Program-made: the position numbers and the translations under genes
NCBI GenBank assembly: GCA_031287685.1
Contig: JAITSQ010000010.1
Span: 1-64,000, forward strand
Source of the DNA: Clostridiales bacterium
GTDB taxonomy: Bacteria; Bacillota; Clostridia; Lachnospirales; WQUN01
DNA length: 64,000 bases
Direction of reading: 5' to 3'
Notes under the pieces: generated by a model
What the model saw: the letters and a program-made list of their open reading frames with translations, nothing else
Databases searched by the model: none
What the model was told of the DNA's origin: nothing
Part shown: positions 1 to 9,000 of the stretch, piece by piece
How positions within the stretch are numbered: position 1 is the first letter of the stretch
Layout: each line of letters opens with the position of its first letter

Positions 1-63
1 TACCGCGTTAGGCTTCTTTGCGTAAGCAGCGCGGTTAAATATCATAAGTTTGGCAATAAATAT

Positions 64-750
64 ATGATTTCCGAAAAGACGTTGCTTGAATACTTTGGTG
101 AATTAAACGGCTGGAAAAACGCGGAAACACTTACAGAATACGCCAATCCTGCGGTTACGGCGTGGACGGAAAGCAGATCGTCCGTTCAACGACAAAAGAT
201 GAACACCGCGGTGGAGGAGGCGGCGATGATGCGGCTGCTCTCGCTCCCCGCGGATTTTTTAATGGTTACGGCGCGGGGGAACTCGCCAACAGGACGAATA
301 ATATAAACAATCTGTGCCAAACGCTGCTGGACGCGGCGCTGTCCACGGGGCTTGGCGCGGTTTTCTCGCTTGTGCATATAACGCAGATTTTTCACCACGC
401 GCCCGCGCTACTTGTTATCCTTACGACGGTTATATTCTCGCTTGCGTCCGCCTTCGCGCGGACAAAAATTTCCCTGCGCGGTATGGAAGCCGCCTCCAAA
501 GAATCGGGGCTGACCTACGCGCTTATTTCGGGAGTGCAGAAGCTGAGGCTCTCTGGTTCGGAGAAACGCGCCCTCGCCAAATAGGGCGGAGGTTTATACA
601 AAAAAGGCGAGGCTGCTTTACGACCCGCCTGTGTTCCTTAAATTAAACGCCGTGATTACGACGGCGATTGGACTCGCCGGCACAATCGTTATGTACTATA
701 CCGCGGCGGGCGGGAAATTCGCGGAGCTTGTGGAGCGCCAGCAATTATGA
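64..750 (+). pseudogene. NHLM-type bacteriocin/peptide ABC exporter, degraded fragment
   Basis: The remains of the membrane domain of an NHLM-family (nitrile-hydratase-leader-microcin) ABC exporter can be read only by changing frame. One frame gives AAMMRLLSLPADF up to about 260. A second carries GYGAGELANRTNNINNLC, STGLGAVFSLVHI and SGLTYALISGVQKLRLSG up to the TAG at 582-584. The third resumes with AEVYTKKARLLYDPPVFLKL and GLAGTIVMYYTAAGG and stops at TGA 748-750. At the second break the local sequence is what a one-base insertion in AKWAEVY would give. No peptidase domain or ATPase is present, so both ends are lost. The first 110 bases (64-175) are open but I do not recognise them; they may be joined foreign sequence. 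Family assignment is from remembered motif similarity. It cannot make a working exporter. Confidence 0.72.
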
Positions 751-756
751 TATAAT
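728..756 (+). promoter_or_regulatory. Sigma-A-like promoter for the STAS gene
   Basis: TTGTGG at 728-733, a 17 bp spacer and a perfect TATAAT at 751-756. It overlaps the tail of the exporter pseudogene and lies about 30 bp before the STAS start codon, so the regulator genes can be transcribed independently of the wreck upstream. Confidence 0.55.
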
Positions 757-784
757 TATTAAAAGTATTCGGGAGGATTAAATA

Positions 785-1090
785 ATGACCTTGACAATCA
801 CCAAAAACAAAACCGAGAACTGCTGCGTACTATCGCTTGCGGGGCGCATTGACACAACGACCGCGCTGGAGCTTCAGCCGGAACTCGAGCAGGCGATTGA
901 CGAAAATAAGAAAGTGGCGCTGGACTTTGCCGAGGCCGCCTATGTGTCAAGCGCGGGGCTTCGCGTTATACTCGCGGGCGAAAAGCGGGCGAAAGCGCGC
1001 GGGAGCGTTATGACGCTTATAAACGTATCGAAGGACATAATGGAAGTTTTCGATATGACGGGGTTTACGGACATATTGAAATTCGAGTAA
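785..1090 (+). CDS. STAS-domain anti-sigma factor antagonist (RsbV/SpoIIAA type)
   Basis: A 101-residue single STAS domain. Proteins of this family bind an RsbW-type kinase when unphosphorylated and release its sigma-factor (or other) partner; the kinase phosphorylates a serine just before the conserved GL and a PP2C phosphatase removes it. Here the site is VSSAGLRVIL, with Ser55/Ser56 as candidates. The start has a good GGAGG Shine-Dalgarno at 772-776. The RsbW-like kinase follows on the same strand and a SpoIIE-type phosphatase faces it from the other side, so all three parts of a partner switch lie within 3.2 kb. No sigma-factor gene is present in the window, so the output is unknown. Confidence 0.9.
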   Translation: MTLTITKNKTENCCVLSLAGRIDTTTALELQPELEQAIDENKKVALDFAEAAYVSSAGLRVILAGEKRAKARGSVMTLINVSKDIMEVFDMTGFTDILKFE

Positions 1091-1287
1091 AATAAGCGCC
1101 GGAGGTATACTCCTTGGCGAGCTTAAAGCCGCGCTTGCCCGCGAGGATTTCGCGATACAGCCATTTCAGTTTTCAAACGGATTTGCCGCGCGCACCATTA
1201 GGCTGGCCGCGCAAGTGAGGAATCCGCGCGGTATCGCGGCAAAGGACCGCGAGCAAGTTTAATTTTAAACCGTCAAGGAGTATGAGA
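1091..1287. other. Spacer with a 53-codon open stretch, no gene assigned
   Basis: Between the STAS and kinase genes one plus-strand frame (1101-1262) is open for 53 codons but has no ATG, GTG or TTG start placed with a ribosome site. A GGAGG at 1101-1105 precedes a TTG at 1114 in a different frame that runs only 34 codons. I do not recognise either product. This may be a decayed gene or chance in GC-rich DNA. Confidence 0.35.
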
Positions 1288-1683
1288 ATGAAAGAACTGC
1301 GGATCGAAGCTAAAACCGAAAATTTGGAAACCGTCCTGGATTTCGTGGAAACCGCGCTTGAGGGCGTTTCTATGAAGCGGCTGAATCAAATACTGATTGC
1401 CGTTGAGGAAGTTTTTGTCAATATCGCCAATTACGCCTACAGCCCTAACTCGGGTGAAGCGTTGATACTTGCGTCTGTCGGCGATTTCGTCATTATTGAA
1501 TTCGAGGACAGCGGCGTCCCGTATAATCCTTTGGAGCGGGAAGCGCCTGATATGGCCCTGCGCGCCGAAGACCGCGTAATCGGGGGGCTGGGCATACATA
1601 TGATCCGGAATTTGATGGACGAAGTGACCTATCGCCGCGACGGAAATAAAAATATTCTGACAATTAAAAAAGAAAAATCTTAG
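1288..1683 (+). CDS. RsbW/SpoIIAB-type anti-sigma serine kinase
   Basis: A 131-residue GHKL/HATPase_c_2 protein. The N box reads EEVFVNIANYAY, the G1 box DSGVPYNPL and the G2 box GGLGIHMIRNLMDEV, which together form the ATP pocket of RsbW-type kinases. The start at 1288 is preferred over an ATG six bases upstream because AAGGAG at 1275-1280 is correctly spaced for it. It would phosphorylate the STAS protein encoded just before it and sequester a sigma factor or another target. The gene ends at a palindromic repeat that separates it from the convergent phosphatase gene. RsbW and SpoIIAB themselves cannot be told apart here, and the target is not identifiable. Confidence 0.88.
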   Translation: MKELRIEAKTENLETVLDFVETALEGVSMKRLNQILIAVEEVFVNIANYAYSPNSGEALILASVGDFVIIEFEDSGVPYNPLEREAPDMALRAEDRVIGGLGIHMIRNLMDEVTYRRDGNKNILTIKKEKS

Positions 1684-1730
1684 AGTTTTGGTTTGCCTGA
1701 AAAGATTCAGGCAACCAAAGTCTCCTTCTT
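1684..1730. repeat. Palindromic unit between convergent genes (possible terminator)
   Basis: GGTTTGCCTGAA and TTCAGGCAACC pair around a short loop. The outer arms AGTTTT and AAAGTCTCCTTCTT match the shared arms of the palindromic family in reverse orientation. It sits exactly between the kinase stop and the end of the PP2C gene, so it could terminate both transcripts. Confidence 0.7.
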
Positions 1731-1754
1731 TATGGTTCATTAAAAGCGCTGTAT

Positions 1755-3941
1755 CTATTCATTACGCTCCGTTATTTTCAGCGCTAACATTGTAATGTCG
1801 TCCGCTTGCTCCGCGCCGGACGCGAAACGCTCAACTTCCGCCTGTATGCCTGTTATCAGCTTTTGCGGCGCGTCCTCGCGCCCCGCGTTAAAAGCTCGCA
1901 TCAGCCGGGCCTCCGAAAAAAGTTCGCCGCCGCCATTCGCCGCCTCCGTCACGCCGTCCGTATACATAAACAGCGTATCTCCCGGCGCAAGCGTAGTTTC
2001 TTCTTGAGTATAAACCGTGTCCTCCATACCCGCCAGCACAAAGCCGGGGCGGCTTGAGCGCAGCCATTCGCCTTGCCCGGTGTTTTTTGGCTCTTGGCGC
2101 CGAGCCAAAAAGCCCCCTTCTTCCCCGCCGCCGCGCCTTATAATCGGCGGGTTATGTCCCGCGTTTACATATGAAAACCTGCCTGTGCTGATTTCGAGGT
2201 ATCCCATAAACACCGTGACAAACATACAGGTATCGTTGTTTTCGCAAAGCGACGCGTTCACGATTTCAAACACTCGTTTTGGAGACCACCCGCCAAGCTG
2301 AGCGATGTTTTTAAGCAATGTGCGCGCGACCACCATAAACATCGCGGCCGGTATGCCCTTGCCGGAAACGTCCGCTATCAGCACCGCCAAATGGTCGTCG
2401 TCCGTCATAAAAAAATCGTAAAAATCGCCGCCGACCGCTTTGGCGGGTTTCATTACCGCGTACATTTCCGGGAACAGGCTGAAATTACGCGGCAGCATAG
2501 AAGACTGTATCGCGCCCGCTATTTTAAGCTCCGCGCGTTCGCGCGCCTCGATGATGGCGGCGCGTTCAGCTTCTGTAATGTAGTCCTTCAGGCTGCGCGC
2601 CATTTTGTTTACAGAGGCGGCAAGCGTCCCAATCTCATCTTCCGCGCGGATATTAATCTCCTCGTCCAAAAATCCGTTAGCTATGCGTAAAACACCCTCC
2701 TGAAGCTGCGTGATCGGGCGCGTAATGGTTTTTGAAAACTTAATTGAAAACGCGATGATTACGCAAAAAGACAGCAGAAATACGGCAAAAAATTTAAGCA
2801 TAATTTTATTAATCGCCTTATCGAAAACCCGCGTCGTTCCGTCTTTTAGATTAGTTATCTGCGCTTCCATAATATGCTTTGTAACCTCCGTCTCTCTGAC
2901 GGGCAGCACAAAGCATATGCTCCAGTTTAAGGTTTTAAGGGGATAATAGGCGGCGTACACAAGTTCTTCGTCTATCTTCAGTTTGCGTAACCCGGACTTT
3001 CCGGAGGTCATCTCGGACGCCAGCGCCCTGAGTTCCTCGTTGGGGCTGTTGAGATAGTCTTCTCCCGTTACGGCGCCGTCGCCGCGGGCTGTCAAATTAC
3101 TGTTCGAGCGCTGATTTATAATCGCTTGCCCTCGGCTGTCCAGCAAAAAGGCGTACCCCTTCGCTCCTACCTCAGCATATCTTACTATGCCGTCTATTTC
3201 CGAGAGCATCGCGTCTGTGCCAGCGACTCCGCGAAAAATTTTCTCCTCGCCGCGAAGCTCGTAAATCGGCACGCTGCAGGTGATTTCCGCGCCGTATCCG
3301 TCTGAATAGTTCACAATCTCGCTCCAATACGCCGCGCCGGATTTTTTCGCGCCCTCATACCAATAACGCGCGCGCGGGTCGTAGCCGCGCAGCGGCGCGG
3401 CGGCGGCGGGATCTGAGTCCACCGCTATAAAACTGCCTTTTTCCGTGCCTATATAGCTTGCGATTATCGGTGAGTTTTCCTTCAAAACCGGGATCAGAGC
3501 GCCGCGAATGTTGCCCATAAGCAGCAGTTCCTCCCGCGCGTCCTCCCCCCCCTCTGGGGACAGGCTGTAACGCACGTTCTCCGAGGCGTCCAGGGCGTCT
3601 TGCCAGTTTGTGAGCGGCGCCGGCGCGTATTCCTTTTCGTGGGAATAAATGTAGGACGCGCTTTTCGCGACCGTCTCGCTTTGACGCTGAACCTTTTGCA
3701 GTTCGCTATCTACAAGCGCGACGCATTGTTCCGCGACTGTCCGCAGCGTATCAATCGCATGAGCCCTGTATATGGAAAACGTTTCCTCCGACATCTCCTG
3801 ACTAAGCTCGTTTATGTTGCCGATTGCGCTGTCGCGCATATTAAACGCGCCTATTATGCTGAATACGCCAAGAAACAGCAAACCGCTTAATGATATCGCT
3901 GAAATTATCCCCATTATTCTTAATTTGATGCTCTTTTTCAC
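1755..3941 (-). CDS. Membrane sensor PP2C phosphatase (Cache-HAMP-SpoIIE)
   Basis: A 728-residue receptor phosphatase. One membrane segment lies at about residues 9-32 (IMGIISAISLSGLLFLGVF), followed by a long extracytoplasmic Cache-like sensor to about 375, a second membrane segment (KFFAVFLLSFCVIIAFSI), a HAMP domain, a short helical linker and a C-terminal PP2C/SpoIIE domain. Metal-binding motifs are visible: GGDFYDFF, ADVSGKG and ADDITMLAL. It should dephosphorylate a STAS protein, and one is encoded 665 bp away. The start is a GTG with an AGGGGG about 12 bases upstream, a loose fit. It begins 31 bp after the Sfp-type gene and is probably co-transcribed with the NRPS. A 50 bp palindromic repeat is embedded in frame at residues 607-623, just after the conserved NAGHNPP. 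Confidence 0.9.
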   Translation of the reverse strand: MKKSIKLRIMGIISAISLSGLLFLGVFSIIGAFNMRDSAIGNINELSQEMSEETFSIYRAHAIDTLRTVAEQCVALVDSELQKVQRQSETVAKSASYIYSHEKEYAPAPLTNWQDALDASENVRYSLSPEGGEDAREELLLMGNIRGALIPVLKENSPIIASYIGTEKGSFIAVDSDPAAAAPLRGYDPRARYWYEGAKKSGAAYWSEIVNYSDGYGAEITCSVPIYELRGEEKIFRGVAGTDAMLSEIDGIVRYAEVGAKGYAFLLDSRGQAIINQRSNSNLTARGDGAVTGEDYLNSPNEELRALASEMTSGKSGLRKLKIDEELVYAAYYPLKTLNWSICFVLPVRETEVTKHIMEAQITNLKDGTTRVFDKAINKIMLKFFAVFLLSFCVIIAFSIKFSKTITRPITQLQEGVLRIANGFLDEEINIRAEDEIGTLAASVNKMARSLKDYITEAERAAIIEARERAELKIAGAIQSSMLPRNFSLFPEMYAVMKPAKAVGGDFYDFFMTDDDHLAVLIADVSGKGIPAAMFMVVARTLLKNIAQLGGWSPKRVFEIVNASLCENNDTCMFVTVFMGYLEISTGRFSYVNAGHNPPIIRRGGGEEGGFLARRQEPKNTGQGEWLRSSRPGFVLAGMEDTVYTQEETTLAPGDTLFMYTDGVTEAANGGGELFSEARLMRAFNAGREDAPQKLITGIQAEVERFASGAEQADDITMLALKITERNE
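2073..2122 (-). repeat. Palindromic unit inserted in frame in the PP2C gene
   Basis: The plus strand reads GCCCGGTGTTTTTTGGCTC, a short loop, GAGCCAAAAAGCCCCCTTCTT: the arms of the palindromic family with a GGCTC/GAGCC core. Translated in the phosphatase frame it gives GGFLARRQEPKNTG, a different frame from the NRPS copies. The reading frame continues intact on both sides. Confidence 0.85.
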
Positions 3942-3972
3942 GCGAGGTCATCCCCCTCTCGGCCGGTATCGG

Positions 3973-4569
3973 CTAAAACAGCGCAATATCGGGTTCGGCG
4001 ACAATACTCTCTTTCGCCGCGCACACGGTCATAGCATAGCCGGGGAACAGTTTATGAAAGCCGAAAAACCGCGCCGCCGTCTCTGAATTATACTTGAACA
4101 AACTCTCTTTCTCCGTCCACAGCCGGAAGAACATCGCGGACTGCCGTTCCGCCTCGCGCGCCAATAACGCTCTCGCTTCCTCAGCGGTGAAACAGCGCGC
4201 CGCTATGTCAAATTCAGCGTCGGTAAGCGGCTTTACCCGCTCCACGTCTATCCCGACCTTCCCGCTTTCGCAAAACGCCGCCGCCGCGACGCTCCCGCTG
4301 TGCGACAGGCTTACGCGTATTCGCGGCAGCGCCGCGAAGCGGGGCGCGCCTTTGGCGTCATAAGTGAATCCGCTCGTCCGCTCCCTCAAGCCTAAGCGCG
4401 ACAAATAAACGTCGCAAAGCAAACCAACGCCGAGCGAAAGCGCGCGGTCCTTCGGGAAGCGATAACGCCCGGCGCGCAGCTGCCTGACTTGCGAGAGCGC
4501 GCGCAGCCTTTCGGCAAACGCGCTCTCGTCCAACAGCGGCGTGACGTCGGCGGCAATCACGCTAACCAT
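3973..4569 (-). CDS. Sfp-type 4'-phosphopantetheinyl transferase
   Basis: A 198-residue enzyme that converts apo carrier proteins to the holo form by moving phosphopantetheine from CoA to the conserved serine. Diagnostic motifs are GIDVERV (Asp108, Glu110) and WTEKESLFKY (Lys154, Glu155), plus SLSHSG near residue 88. It is slightly shorter than Sfp, with a reduced C-terminus. It starts one base after the stop of the adenylate-forming ligase, implying translational coupling, and is in the NRPS operon, so its obvious substrates are the three carrier domains of that synthetase. It could also serve other carrier proteins. Confidence 0.93.
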   Translation of the reverse strand: MVSVIAADVTPLLDESAFAERLRALSQVRQLRAGRYRFPKDRALSLGVGLLCDVYLSRLGLRERTSGFTYDAKGAPRFAALPRIRVSLSHSGSVAAAAFCESGKVGIDVERVKPLTDAEFDIAARCFTAEEARALLAREAERQSAMFFRLWTEKESLFKYNSETAARFFGFHKLFPGYAMTVCAAKESIVAEPDIALF

Positions 4570-4570
4570 A

Positions 4571-5944
4571 TCATTCTTCCTTTAACGTCGCGCGGAACTT
4601 CCCTCCCGCGGTGCGGATAAACGGTTCCGACGACAGCGTTACCCGCGCCGTCAGCCCGTTGCTTTCTATCACCTTCTGCAAATAATTTCTGAGGTTCTCG
4701 CCGACCGCCGCCCACTCATATCCGTGTTCCGCCTCCATACGTATCTCCAGCGCGCCGTTTAACTTCTGGATGAACTGCGCCGCGCCGCACCCTTCAATAT
4801 CTAACGCCGCGAGCATCATCACGGTCGGGGAAATCGGAATCCTCCGCCCATCCGCCTCGAAGGTCAGAATCTCCTCCTCTCGCCCGCGCAATTCAATAAA
4901 CGGCAGGTTAAGCCCGCAGCCGCACGGCTCGTCGTGCCATATCACCTTATCGGTCAGCCGGTATCGGATGACTGGCTGCACCAAATTCGCCAGATTCGTA
5001 ATCAGCACGCCGTTTGAAAGCGCGCCGGGCGGGGTTGGGCGGTTGTCGCCGTCCACGGGTTCGACTATAACCCAGTCGCTGTTGACGTGCATATGTCCCT
5101 TGGGGCAGCTCATGGCGATTTCGCCGCCCTCGGTAGAACAATAATTGTTAAGAACGGGGCAGCCGAAAGTCTTCATAAGCAATTGGCGGCTGTCTTCGGT
5201 CAGCTGTTCTGCGGAGCAGGCGATATATTTAGGCGCTATGTCAAGCCGCCCCGCTTGTTTGGACGGCGCCAGAGTGAGCATGGCGGAGGGATAACAGGCG
5301 ATGGCGTCAGGCTGAAACTCATTCAGGCGGCGCTCCATTTCGTGAAGCGGGGTATCCACGGGGATAAGCAGGAGATTATCCTCCTTGCCTATGGCTTTCA
5401 GCTGCTCTCGCGTTCTCAAATAGGAGAGGTAGGCGGAGTGGAAACCCTTGTTTGAAATTATGGCGCAGACCTTCATATCCCGCGCGGCTTTAAGCCCTTT
5501 TACCTCCTTCAGGCAGGCTCCCCCAAGGTACCGCTGAGACATCAGCGCGCCGTGAACCGCGCCGTGCCTGTCGTCACGGAGCAGCATCAGCGGGTCGCCC
5601 GTCGTGCCTGAGGTCGTCATCGCCTTGTAGCCCTTGAAGGATTTGGCGAGGTTGGCGAAGTCGGTCACGAAAGCGCGCAACTCCGCGCCTTTTATTTCGC
5701 GGTCCGTCACCCAGTCGTCAAAGCGCGCCGTCAGTTCCGAACGAAGCGTGACGGGAATATCCGCCAAGCCGGGCGTATCAGATAAGCCGCGGTATTTTTC
5801 TTTGAAATACGGCGAGTTGCTCCGCGCGTAGGCCACAAGCTCGCGCAGACGCTCAAGCTGCAGTTCGTCTATCCGCTCGCGCGAAAGACCGGTCGCGTCC
5901 GAGACCAGTTTGTCCGCCTCCCGCTGGGAAAGGTTAAGCGGCAT
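4571..5944 (-). CDS. Stand-alone adenylate-forming ligase, PaaK/CapK-like
   Basis: A 457-residue member of the phenylacetate-CoA ligase branch of the ANL superfamily. It has the phosphate-binding loop TTSGTTGDPL, a YCSTEGGE motif in place of the YGPTE of NRPS domains, and the hinge RYRLTDKV. I moved the start to ATG 5944 because GGAGGA lies directly before it; an upstream in-frame ATG at 5962 lacks this. In biosynthetic clusters such enzymes activate an acid for transfer to CoA or a carrier protein. Lying between the NRPS and the Sfp-type gene, it may supply an acyl or aryl starter, fitting the unusual first adenylation domain. The substrate cannot be read. Confidence 0.82.
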   Translation of the reverse strand: MPLNLSQREADKLVSDATGLSRERIDELQLERLRELVAYARSNSPYFKEKYRGLSDTPGLADIPVTLRSELTARFDDWVTDREIKGAELRAFVTDFANLAKSFKGYKAMTTSGTTGDPLMLLRDDRHGAVHGALMSQRYLGGACLKEVKGLKAARDMKVCAIISNKGFHSAYLSYLRTREQLKAIGKEDNLLLIPVDTPLHEMERRLNEFQPDAIACYPSAMLTLAPSKQAGRLDIAPKYIACSAEQLTEDSRQLLMKTFGCPVLNNYCSTEGGEIAMSCPKGHMHVNSDWVIVEPVDGDNRPTPPGALSNGVLITNLANLVQPVIRYRLTDKVIWHDEPCGCGLNLPFIELRGREEEILTFEADGRRIPISPTVMMLAALDIEGCGAAQFIQKLNGALEIRMEAEHGYEWAAVGENLRNYLQKVIESNGLTARVTLSSEPFIRTAGGKFRATLKEE

Positions 5945-6001
5945 ATTAGCTCCTCCGTTCATATTTTAGACCTCTTTCGAAACTCTGATTTCTGTTAAAA
6001 T

Positions 6002-9000
6002 TTAATCAAAATACCCTAACCCGCTAATACTTCCCGCAAAATCGGCAAGATATTTATCCGACGTGAGCGGCCACTTGAACCCAAGGCGTAACAGCGCCTG
6101 CGAGGTATAGCGGTTGTCCGCGCCGATTACGGTCATCTCTTTTTCGCCCGGCGAGTTTTGATAGGCGATCAGAGCGGACAGCTTCTTGACTTTCTTAGCG
6201 TCCTGAACCGCCTTGCTGTAGGCGCGGGCAAACTCCTCGCGCTCGCACGGCTTTACGTCAATGCCGCTCTCGTTCAGCACAGACACCACATCGCCCATAT
6301 ACACGCTGTGGTCGTTGTACGCGTGAAACACGGTACACTCTTTAGGAGTGACGGCAAGTTTGAGGATAGCCGCCGCCGTGCAGTCAATGGGCGAAAACTC
6401 AACCTCTCTCGCCATATCGCCGTAGGGGATACAGCCTAAAATGTGAAACGCCCGCAGCCGCCCGAGGAAGCTGTTTGTGTTGAAATTAGCCTGAAACTCG
6501 CCGTCCTCCGAACGCGCCATAAGGTTGCCCACGCGTATCACCTTAGCGTCCAAACCCTCCAGCGCCGCCTCAAGCACAAGGCGCTCCGCGAGGAACTTGC
6601 TGTTTACATATTTGTTGGACAAATCCTGCCCGAAATACAGCTTTTTTTCATCCAGCAATACGTCCTTGGGCGGATTGCCTCCAACGCTCATGCCCGCGAC
6701 GCTGGTGGTGGATATTTGCACGTATCCGCAGCCCGTCCTCCTGCTGAAAGCCAGCCCGTTTCTCACGCCGCCGATGTTTACGTCCTCGATGTCCGTACCC
6801 GCCGAGAAGTGTTTGACGTTCGCGGCGCAATTAAACAACGTGTCGACGCGTACTTTTTCCAGCTTTTCAAACACCTCCGCGCCGCGAATATCCCCGTCCA
6901 GCACGACAATCCGCGAACCAAACAGCTCGTCAAACGCATCGCTGAAATAATAAAACAGCATATTTTTGAGCCGCGTTTGGGCGGCGAGTTTGCCGCCGCG
7001 CACCACGCAATACGCGACGCCGCCGCAGCTCCGCAAATACTCCCTAAGCAGATGTACGCCCAAAAAGCCTGTCGCGCCTGTTATGCACACATTGCCAACC
7101 TCGCGCCGTTTGCCTTCCAGGAGGGAATCAATTGTGTTAGCCTGAAGCAGCTTGCGAAGCGCGTCATAGTCGTAATTATCAACCGCGTCCGCGGCGCTCG
7201 GCGTTTTTTGCGAACGCTCGCGGCCGCCGCGAAAAGCCGCTTCCTTCGCGTCCGGCGGCGCGGCGTTCGCAAGCAGACCCAGCTCGCGCGGGGTCGGGTT
7301 GTCGAACACGTCGCCGTAGCTTATCTGATATCCTTTGCCGCTTGCTTCAATCGTAACCTGCGTCACAAGCAAAGACGTGCCGCCGATGTCAAAGAAGTTG
7401 TCCTCCGCTCCCACCCGCTCAAGGCCCAGAGCCTTCGCGAAGATAGCGCAGTACGCCTCCTCCGCTTCGGTCGCGGGCGGCGCGTAGTCGTTTAACGCCA
7501 GCAGCTTAGCTTCGGGCAGCGCGCGGAGGTCTATTTTGCCGTTAGGGGTCATAGGCAGGCTGTCCAGCTGCAAATACGCTGTGGGGAGCATATACTTCGC
7601 CAGCGTGAGCGACAGCCGCTGACGCAGTTTGTCGGGCGCGAGGGCTGAGCCGGCGGTGTAGTACGCGCACAAATGCTCCTGTCCGTTTATGCTCTTAATC
7701 AGCGCGACGCTGCGCTTCACTCCCTCGCAAGCGCCCAGCGTGTTCTCGACTTCGCCCAGTTCGATACGCAGTCCGCGCAGTTTCACCTGTCCGTCGTTTC
7801 TGCCCAGTATAACGACTTCCCCGTCGTCTGTCCATTTGGCGATGTCTCCGGATTTATAGTAACGCGCGCCGCCGTAGGCGACAAACCGCTCAGCCGTCAG
7901 TTCGGGCTTATTCAGGTAGCCGCGCCCGACGCCCCTGCCGCCTATCCACAGTTCGCCGACGACTCCCGCCGGAAGCGGGTTGCCGTCTATATCCATAACC
8001 TGCTCCGCGACGCCGTCAACCGGCGCTCCTACCGTCACAACGCCGCTGTCAAGAAGGGGGCTTTTTGGCGGGGCATACATGGCCGCCCGGTTCTCAACCC
8101 GGAGACGCAAGCATTGCGTCGGAGGGCCAGCAAGAAGTTTCACGTTGCAGTCTATTGTTGTTTCGGTCGGACCGTAGCTGTTAAATATTTCCGCGTCCGT
8201 AAGCTCGCGCAGTTTGCCATACAGCCCGCTCGGGAACTTCTCCCCGCCGACCATAAGCATCTTGCAGCCGCCAAGCGCCTTTTTCATATCGGGGTGCTCC
8301 ATATATTGCGTAAGCACGGAGGGAGTCGCCCACAGGAAGTTAGCGCCCGTCCGGAACATAAGCTCCGCCAGCGCGGCGGGGTTGCGCGCCTGCTCCTCGT
8401 CCGCGAGCGCGAGGCTCAACCCGTTAAACAGCGTCATTATGACGTTGCCCGTGAACACGTCAAAGGACACCGTGGTAATGACCGCCGCTCTGCACCTGTG
8501 CCTGACCGCCGCGGCCTGTTGTATGTTGCGCTCAAAGGGCGCCGCCCAGCCCACCGCCGATTTGTGCTCAATCATCACGCCCTTCGGCTTGCCTGTTGAG
8601 CCGGAGGTGTAGATGACGTAGCACAAATTGCCGGGAGCCACGGCGACGCTTGGCCGCGCGGCGTTTGCGTGCGCGAGGAGCTTATCCGCGTCAAGCCCGT
8701 TGCCGAAGGCGTCTTTATTTTTCGCGTCCGTCAGTATATACTTCGCTCCGCTGTCCGCTATGATGTGGTCTATGCGCTCTTTGGGATAGGCGGGGTCTAT
8801 CGGAATGTACGCGCCCCCCGCTTTCAGTATGCCGAGTATCGAAAAAAGCACCCTGCTGTCCCTGGGCAGAAAAAACGCTATACGGTCCTCCGGCTTCACG
8901 CCCAGCTCCAGCAGCGCGTTAGCGACGCGGTTCGCGCCGTCGTTGAGCTGTTCGTAAGTAAACTCTCCGTCCGCGGCAATGAGAGCGACTGCGGAGGGCG

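Noticed and set aside
1101-1262. 53-codon open stretch as a small gene between the STAS and kinase genes
   Set aside because: No start codon in frame with a ribosome site and no recognisable product; kept only as a note.
6443-7495. 350-codon plus-strand open frame opposite the NRPS reductase
   Set aside because: Its sequence is a GC-rich shadow of the reductase and carrier domains with no recognisable motif or ribosome site.
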